This document shows, piece by piece, positions 57,913 through 64,000 of a stretch of 64,000 nucleotides of DNA (the stretch's first letter is position 1; each line of letters opens with the position of its first letter). Source of the DNA: Datisca glomerata (taxonomy: Eukaryota > Streptophyta > Magnoliopsida > Cucurbitales > Datiscaceae); NCBI GenBank assembly GCA_003255025.1, contig QANY01011952.1, forward strand, positions 65,427 through 129,426. The letters run 5' to 3'. Made by a program: the position numbers and the translations under genes. Under the pieces are notes generated by a model, which was given only the letters and a program-made list of their open reading frames with translations, did not search any database and was not told the DNA's origin.

Positions 57913-58707
57913 TGGTCTGGCAGAAGAAGGCCGTTATGAAGGAATATGGAGGAGTTTACTATTTTCCAGATTCAGATCTAGAATTTTAAATCTGACATTT
58001 CAGATCTAAAATTTTTTATAGAATAAAAATAAAAAAATCAAGCATAACATGAGAAATTGACGAGAGAGGTAGCTGCCGCGGAGCATAGCCGACGACTACT
58101 CGGTGAAGATGCCCTTCACAACATTGGATATGCTCTGGAGATGGACTCTGCACCGAACATGGCTGCCAGAATAGACGCGAGCGATGAAAAAGCCTATTCC
58201 ATTCCTGATCTCTAAATCTTAGATCTACGTGAAGTGAAGCATTTTCAGGTTTCAAAACACCCATAAAAGGATTCGGACGGGATTTTCTATTAATTTTAAG
58301 GTCTTTGCATTCAAAAAGGGCCGCCGGAGACGCCCGCCCGCTCCATCACCGACGGCTGCTTCATCCTTACCCGTGTTGCAGGTTCCTGGCTGACCTACCC
58401 AGACCATGCAGTTGTCGGGTCGGCAAGAAGCCCAATCTGCCGGCCCAGAAGATGCATGCTCGACCCATTTTGTGACCCGAAACCGGCGACTGACCTACGC
58501 TTGCTGTAAACACCGTGACCCCTTACTGCCTTGTACCCCACGTGCGACCTGCTGCTCTCTTGGGACTGCTGCTTTTGGGTCAAGCCCAAATTCCTCATGG
58601 CAGATTTATGCAATAGCAAGACTATAAAAAAGTCTAGAAAATGAGTGGCGCATTATGCAAACAAACGAAGGACATCAAGTTGCAAGCTAAGTATTAATTT
58701 TTAAATT
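57913..58707. other. Unassigned DNA
   Basis: A GC-rich patch at 58320-58620 gives open frames on both strands (for example 58406-58627 plus and 58395-58619 minus). Neither resembles a known protein. It may be leader sequence of the LTR element to the left. Confidence 0.3.
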
Positions 58708-60137
58708 ACTCACTACAAGAAAAGCTTCTTTTAGCGACCAAAATTTTAGCCACGAAGTTAATTTCGATCACCAAAAACCCTGATATTTTACCCGGGAAAA
58801 CAGAAGAGAGGCACGCCAAATTTTCTTTAGGTTTTTCCCAACAAATATTAGAATTTCGTCGCTGGAAGGTACTACTGTAGTGACGAAAAATGATATTGGT
58901 TGGTAAAAGTACTACTTTTGCCGACAAAATAAATTTTTCGTCGCCATAGAGTCATACTTTTACCAACGAAATAAAAGTTATGTCCCTATAGACTACCTAA
59001 AAAATGACGTCTTTTAATGATATCAATAAATCCTTCGAGCTCCCCCACTTAGCGAGCAGTTCAACCCTCACACGATGAGCCCTCGCGAGCGACCTCGGTT
59101 CTCTACACCCTACAAGCGTCTTCCTTCGTTTCCTCTTACCCTAGCGGCGAGCAGTGAGTCCTTTCTCCTTTAATATTTTATTTTCCCATGTTGGATCGAA
59201 CCAGTGATCTTGCTCTTCTCTTTTCGCGAGCTCTCTCTTATCTTTTTGGAAATCCTTTGATCTCTTCTCTTTTGCATGCCCTGTTTCAATTAAAACTATA
59301 AATCACCTCTTATAATATTCAGATTAGTTTAGTCATTTTACTTATTCTTTTTGTTTGCCTATTTCTCTCTCTCAGAAATTTTCTCAGGGGTGGGAGTGTG
59401 GATTTAGGAAATTAGTTCACTGTCCAGTTATGATCTTATTCTTTTCTTAAGTAATTCATTTATACACTTTTGGAGATTGGTTTAATTTGCTAGAATTTAG
59501 ATTTGGCTTTAGTTTTGGATCCTGTTGTTTTTTGGTTGCTCTGTTGTAAAATACAACTACTCAAAATTGTTGCGGGTTGATTTGATCTATGACCATTCTG
59601 CTTCTATTGTATTATGGATTAGCCTACCGTATTTTTTGTTATTCTATTCGAGGAGTTGTTGTTCTATTAGTTGTGTTTCTGCTGCAATCATTATCTTTTT
59701 ACTGCTTTGTGCCAATGTTTTGTTGGCTTTCTGTGGTTCTTTTTTGTTTGTTTAAAAGATAGTTCTAGTTTCGATTTTAGTTTGATTTGGAGATGAACAC
59801 TAATATGTGAATTTAGACTGATGAGTTTAGTTTAGGAATATATTATTTCTGAATCGATGCTCCTTGTCTTGATAATAGTGTTAGTTTCGTGTGTGGGTGT
59901 ATGGGGGGGAGGGAGGGTTATCACTTTATATCTGATCGTGTTAGATGATTTTTGAATATTTTCTGAATTGATACTCCTTGTCTTAATAATAGTGTTAGTT
60001 TCAATGTGTGTGGGTGTGTGGGGGGCTTATCACTTTGTATCTGAGCGTGCTTGATTATGATCTTTGAATACTTTCTAATTGATGCTCCAATAGTGTTAGA
60101 TTTAATTTAAAGCCTGGCTCATTGTGATGTTACACAG

Positions 60138-60410
60138 AAACGCATGTGTGCTTTGCGAGATGAGCCTATCGCTGAGAATGTCATACCTCGCTCCGAAGAA
60201 GAGATAGTTGAAGAAGTTCTCGGACGAAATAAAGGTGTTGGACATGGAGCCCCACTGACATCTTTCAAGAAAACGAGTCGAGTTGGAGTTGAACATATAG
60301 AACTAAAAAAACAAATCAAGTCGATAGAGAGTCAACTACAAAGCTTACTTGTTTGGGCTCTTCAAAACGGTTTTCCATCTTCTAATGATGACTTAACAAC
60401 AGAAACATGA
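60138..60410 (+). CDS. Last exon of a CACTA-associated (Transposase_24-like) protein
   Basis: An acceptor (TTACACAG) ends at 60137. The exon reads on with KRMCALRDEPIAENVIPRSE, EEIVEEVLGRNKGVGHGAP and a coiled-coil tail, HIELKKQIKSIESQLQSLL, to TGA at 60408-60410. EEVLGRNKGVGHG resembles the C-terminal VLG-SG-GLG block of plant Ptta/En/Spm-type transposon proteins. A possible 5' exon, GC-rich and ending CGGCGAGCAG before a GTGAGT-like donor, lies near 59040-59155. The upstream catalytic or binding parts are missing, so this is probably a remnant, although it is intact as far as it goes. Confidence 0.55.
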   Translation, partial: KRMCALRDEPIAENVIPRSEEEIVEEVLGRNKGVGHGAPLTSFKKTSRVGVEHIELKKQIKSIESQLQSLLVWALQNGFPSSNDDLTTET

Positions 60411-60689
60411 GCTATAGAATATATGTTAAACTTTGTAGTTAACATCAAGCTTTAAATACTCTCTTCTTTATTTTTTTTGGATACATTTGTGAATCAAATC
60501 CTATAATGAATTATGATTCGGGATTTTGTAATGAACTATTGTATTAATGATATGTATATGTATTTCTTAGAAAAATTTCAGGTTTGATAAATTTTCTGAT
60601 GATGTTAATTGCTATTACAGGTGATATTAATTATTATTACAGCATTTTTGTAATGTAAAATTTGGTCGCTGAAAATATTTCGTGACAAA

Positions 60690-60900
60690 AAAAAGTTGGT
60701 GGCAAAAGGTTTTTGAGGCGAAATTTTTTCTGGTCGCGAAAAACCTTAGGCGACCAATATTTTTTTTGGTCGTGAAAGGCTTTCGCGACCAATTTTTATT
60801 TCGTCGCGAAAGACTTTCGCTGATGAAGCAAAAGTGGCGAAGTTCGTGACGAATTTTTGGAGCTTTAGTGACCAAAATGTTAGTCGCTAAAACCCTTGTT
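60690..60900. repeat. Subterminal TCGCGAAA/TTTCGCGACC repeats of the CACTA element
   Basis: GGTCGCGAAA and TTTCGCGACC recur in both orientations, at about 30-45-bp spacing, toward the right terminus. Similar but more diverged motifs lie at 58730-58960. Confidence 0.8.
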
Positions 60901-60910
60901 TCTTGTAGTG

Positions 60911-62690
60911 ACTGCTTTACCTTTAAATACATATTTTATTGTTCAAAATAAAATTTGATGATTGCATGAGTGTATCGTATAGTGTCTTAAATAATATATT
61001 TACATGGTTGTTCAAGCATATTAAATAATTAGTAGAAATTGATTTTACGTTAATTATGTGAGGCATAATTAATTAGCTTCTCATGATTAAATTTTATCAC
61101 GCTCTAATGTAATTATAGAAATTACATTTATCATGTTTAGATCATATATCTTGGATAATTTGATAACTTGTTCCTATTGTGGATAATATGAGATTATCAT
61201 GAATATTACAAATCATATACAAGCCGAATTGACTCCTTGTTAATAATTTGATATGCATCAACCAAATATGTTTAAGTACTAAGTAGGTAATATCAAATTC
61301 ATGTCAAACTTTTATGATAAATATAATGTTTAATTGATTCTTGTGCATTAGCAATACGTTGATGTACTATCATTTTTATCAACACTTTGTGCTTTATTCA
61401 TATTTCAATAATCTAAATGAATTATCAAGACTAAAATGCTTTATTCATTTTATCTACTGAAAGCATGTTTAGAGTTTGATACCTTAATGAGCTTATATAT
61501 TTGATTTGGTCAGTTTTCTGACACAATCATTTTATTAGAACGGCTCAAAAATAGCCTGAACTCATATCTTCATTAATAACGCATGCTTAACTGCCTATAA
61601 TTCGTTGTAGCAGCACTCTCATGCATATATGATTATATTTATGAGAGTTGAATATGCATATAGATTGTATTAAATTTACAAGTCGACCATGTTTATATAA
61701 GAAAAAAATACACATGTTATTATTCTTTAATCTCTCTTATTAATTTACATCTTTTATTAACATGTTTTATATTATATATGTGTTTAAATTATATTCGATT
61801 TGACATTTACTTCAAGAGTTTGGCACTTGTTACGCCTAATTCACTTTGTCGTCATGGACATATATTTTCCTTCACATATGAGGACTTTTTGGATAGAACA
61901 AATTATGAGGATTTATTGACTTGTTTATCATTTGGTCGTGAAAATTATGGATTTATTCATCTTACACGTCAACTTTCCAAAAATATTTCTGAATTTATTA
62001 ATCAAGTTCACAGGGATTTTCTGGACTTATTATTGAGCTCATCATGAAGATATACAAATTATCCACTGACTTATTATGGATATTTGAGATTTATTAATCG
62101 ACTTATTATGTGGGTTTCCTTAGCTAATTACCTTACTCATATTGAGGGGATTGCTGGATTTATTATCTGACCTATCATGGGTTTTCATAGATTTATCAAC
62201 CCAATTATTGTAAGTATTTATGGAATTATTTATATATGTGCTATTCTATATTGGCCCATAGCCTCTACGTCATTATTGAATTAGTCATGGCAAAAAAAAA
62301 TGATGACGACTTCTATTTCTTTAAGCTGCCAAAAGAGGGGAAGATATCAATATAAACATATTCCCTGTGACGTATTCTACATTATCGTTTTCTATTTGGA
62401 AGATCTACTTTCACAACTAGTTCTCTATGTTATTGGGAGATTCTCCTTCTGACCAATAATTGAGACAACAAGAATAAGGACTTGTTTTCTAGTGGAATTT
62501 TATCGTCCATAGCTACATTATCATTGTGAAGAGGGCTTTCAGCCACCTCTAAGTATGTCAGTAATACCACATAGAGGAAATGTTTTTTATGTTGGTTATG
62601 CACACCCATGGTAATAGGAAATAACCATGTCTGGTGTCTCAAGTATAGTATTCCAGGTCAATTGTCATCTCGGTGACAGTAAAATCACCT
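60911..62690. other. AT-rich spacer without a supported gene
   Basis: The longest frame (61778-62047 plus, 89 codons) matches nothing I know and has no clear promoter. Other stretches show stops in all frames. Confidence 0.3.
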
Positions 62691-62720
62691 TAATAGGCTG
62701 GTTGATGATTCACCACTAAG

Positions 62721-63350
62721 TGCACCCGAGGTAACGACAAAATTACCACGAGGGGTGACTTAGGACTGTTGGGCCAAAAATTATCGTTAACTGCACCCGA
62801 GGTAACAATAAAATTACCACGAGGGGTGGCTTAGGAATGTTGAGCAAAAATCACCGCTAAGTGCACCTGAGGTAACGACAAAATTACCATAAGTGGTGAC
62901 CAAGGACTGTTGAGCAAAAATTATTGCTAAGTGCACCCGAGCTAACGACAAAATTACCACAATGGGTGACTTAAGACCGTTGAGTAAAAATTTACCGCTA
63001 AGTACACCCGAGGTAACAATAAAATTACCACGAGGGGTGACTTAGAACTGTTGAGCAAAATTACCGCTAAGTGCACCCAAGGTAATGATAAAATTACCAC
63101 AAGGGGTGACTTAAGACCGTTTAGTAAAGAATTACCGCTAAGTGCACCCGATGTAACGACAAAAATACCACAAGGGGTGACTTAAGACCGTTAAGTAAAA
63201 ATCCCCGCTAAATGCATCCGAATTAACGAAAAAATTATCATGAGGGGTGACTTAGGACTGTTGAGTAAAAATCACAGTTGAGTGTACCTATTTTAGGTAG
63301 CTTAGGATTATTGACAAGAAAAAAATTGTCATTAAGCGCACTCAAGGTGA
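62721..63350. repeat. 70-71-bp tandem repeat, about nine copies
   Basis: TGCACCCGAGGTAACGAC starts units at 62721, 62792, 62862, 62932, 63003, 63072, 63143, 63213 and 63283. Each includes AAAATTACCACGAGGGGTGA and CTGTTGAGCAAAAATTACCG. Confidence 0.92.
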
Positions 63351-63399
63351 TGAAAAACTTGTTACGAGAGATGACTTATAACTGAAAGATGTTTAGCAT

Positions 63400-64000
63400 C
63401 GTAATTTTTACTATGACTTTTGTAGTTATCAAAATGAACCAAAAAATTATGATGGGTCCGTTATCCTGGAACGCCTTTAAGATGCTTAAGCAAAGATTAT
63501 TCTTGAAACGCATTTAAAATGTTTTAGCAAAGATTGTTCCAGAAATGCATTTAACAACGTTTCAGTAAAGATTGTTCCTGAAACGCACTTAAGACGTTTT
63601 AGCAATGTTTATTACTGAAACACATTTAAGACGTTTCAGCGAAGATTGTTTCTGAAATGCATTTAAGACATTTCAGCAAAGATTGTTCCTAAAATGCATT
63701 TAAGACGTTTCAGCGAAGTTTATTCCTGAAACCCATTTAAGACATTTCAGAGAAAGATTGTTCCTGAAATGCATTTAAGACGTTTCTGCAAAGATTATTC
63801 CTGAAATCCGTTTAAGACGTTTCAATGAAGTTTATTCCTAAAACGCGTTTAATACGTTTTAATGAAGATTGTTCCTGAAACACATTTAAGACGTTTCAAA
63901 AAGGATTGTTCCTGAAATGCGCTTAAGACATTTTAGCGAAATTTATTCCTGAAACACATTTAAGACGTTTCAGCGAAAATTGTTCCTGAAACGCATTTAA
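63400..64000. repeat. 37-bp dyad repeat array, about 14 copies, running off the window
   Basis: The same unit and lead-in as at 50100-50500 (GTTTAGCATCGTAATTTTTAC, then GACGTTTCAGCAAAGATTG and TTCCTGAAACGCATTTAA). It probably belongs to a second element of the gag-only family that extends past 64000. Confidence 0.9.

Larger units (their letters stand above)
58711..60910 (+). mobile_element. Non-autonomous CACTA (En/Spm) element with target duplication
   Basis: The left terminus CACTACAAGAAAAGC and the inverted right terminus CACTACAAGAAACAAGG share CACTACAAGAAA. ACT at 58708-58710 and again at 60911-60913 is the 3-bp target duplication. Subterminal GTCGC, TTCGCGACC and TAGCGACC motifs occur at both ends. 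The element is 2.2 kb and carries only one short transposase-related exon, so it would depend on a partner in trans. It is the best-preserved DNA transposon in the window. Confidence 0.92.

Noticed and set aside
60102..60319. Minus-strand frames opposite the CACTA exon
   Set aside because: The plus frame has a splice acceptor and family motifs; the minus frames are shadows.

Overview
The window is plant nuclear DNA, most likely from a eudicot. It is AT-rich, has spliced host-type gene pieces, a plastid DNA insertion, and the plant-specific transposon classes Ty1/copia, Ty3/gypsy Tat, CACTA, hAT and Mutator. I cannot name the species. Almost everything is repeat-derived. The only features that look like host genes are the 3' end of a small membrane protein gene (1-683), two small cysteine-rich secreted peptide genes (1272-1549, broken; 29921-30256, intact), a CCCH zinc-finger gene remnant (31479-32737, minus strand), and perhaps an unassigned exon near 54367-54508.

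Layout. 1-683: gene end. 1272-1549: frameshifted Cys-rich peptide gene. 1874-11226: a complete but decayed Ty3/gypsy Tat-lineage retrotransposon on the minus strand, with LTRs, PBS, PPT, gag, PR, RT, two RNase H domains and INT, plus a spliced coiled-coil ORF on the opposite strand. 12075-12153: an orphan CACTA end. 12154-24214: a Ty1/copia element whose interior carries a CACTA-like element (16279-18972, with an alpha-glucan phosphorylase gene fragment and a palindrome array) and whose right LTR carries a hAT element (22390-23540). 24215-32737: mostly unassigned AT-rich DNA with a MULE tail, a SINE candidate, the intact Cys-rich peptide gene and the CCCH remnant. 32738-46250: two copia copies in tandem sharing a middle LTR (LTR-body-LTR-body-LTR). 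The first body is interrupted at 35463-38706 by a CACTA-ended segment carrying the 5' part of a PRP39-like splicing factor gene, with telomere-type repeats at its broken left edge. 46252-46420: hAT end. 47379-53488: a gag-only LTR element full of minisatellites. 55494 to about 57220: plastid-derived DNA (trnW-CCA, petG, petL, a ycf15 piece). 57350-57912: a further LTR with PBS. 58711-60910: a well-preserved non-autonomous CACTA element with its target duplication. 62721-64000: two satellite-like arrays, the second shared with the gag-only element.

The genes do not form a pathway or operon. The window mainly records nested insertion, gene-fragment capture by CACTA elements, and minisatellite growth inside LTR elements. 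The points I rate highest are the antisense spliced ORF in the Tat element, the captured gene fragments inside CACTA termini, the telomere-repeat scar at 35473-35494, the paired Cys-rich peptide genes, and the dyad-rich 37-bp repeat shared by two distant elements. All family assignments come from reading translations by eye; no database search was run.
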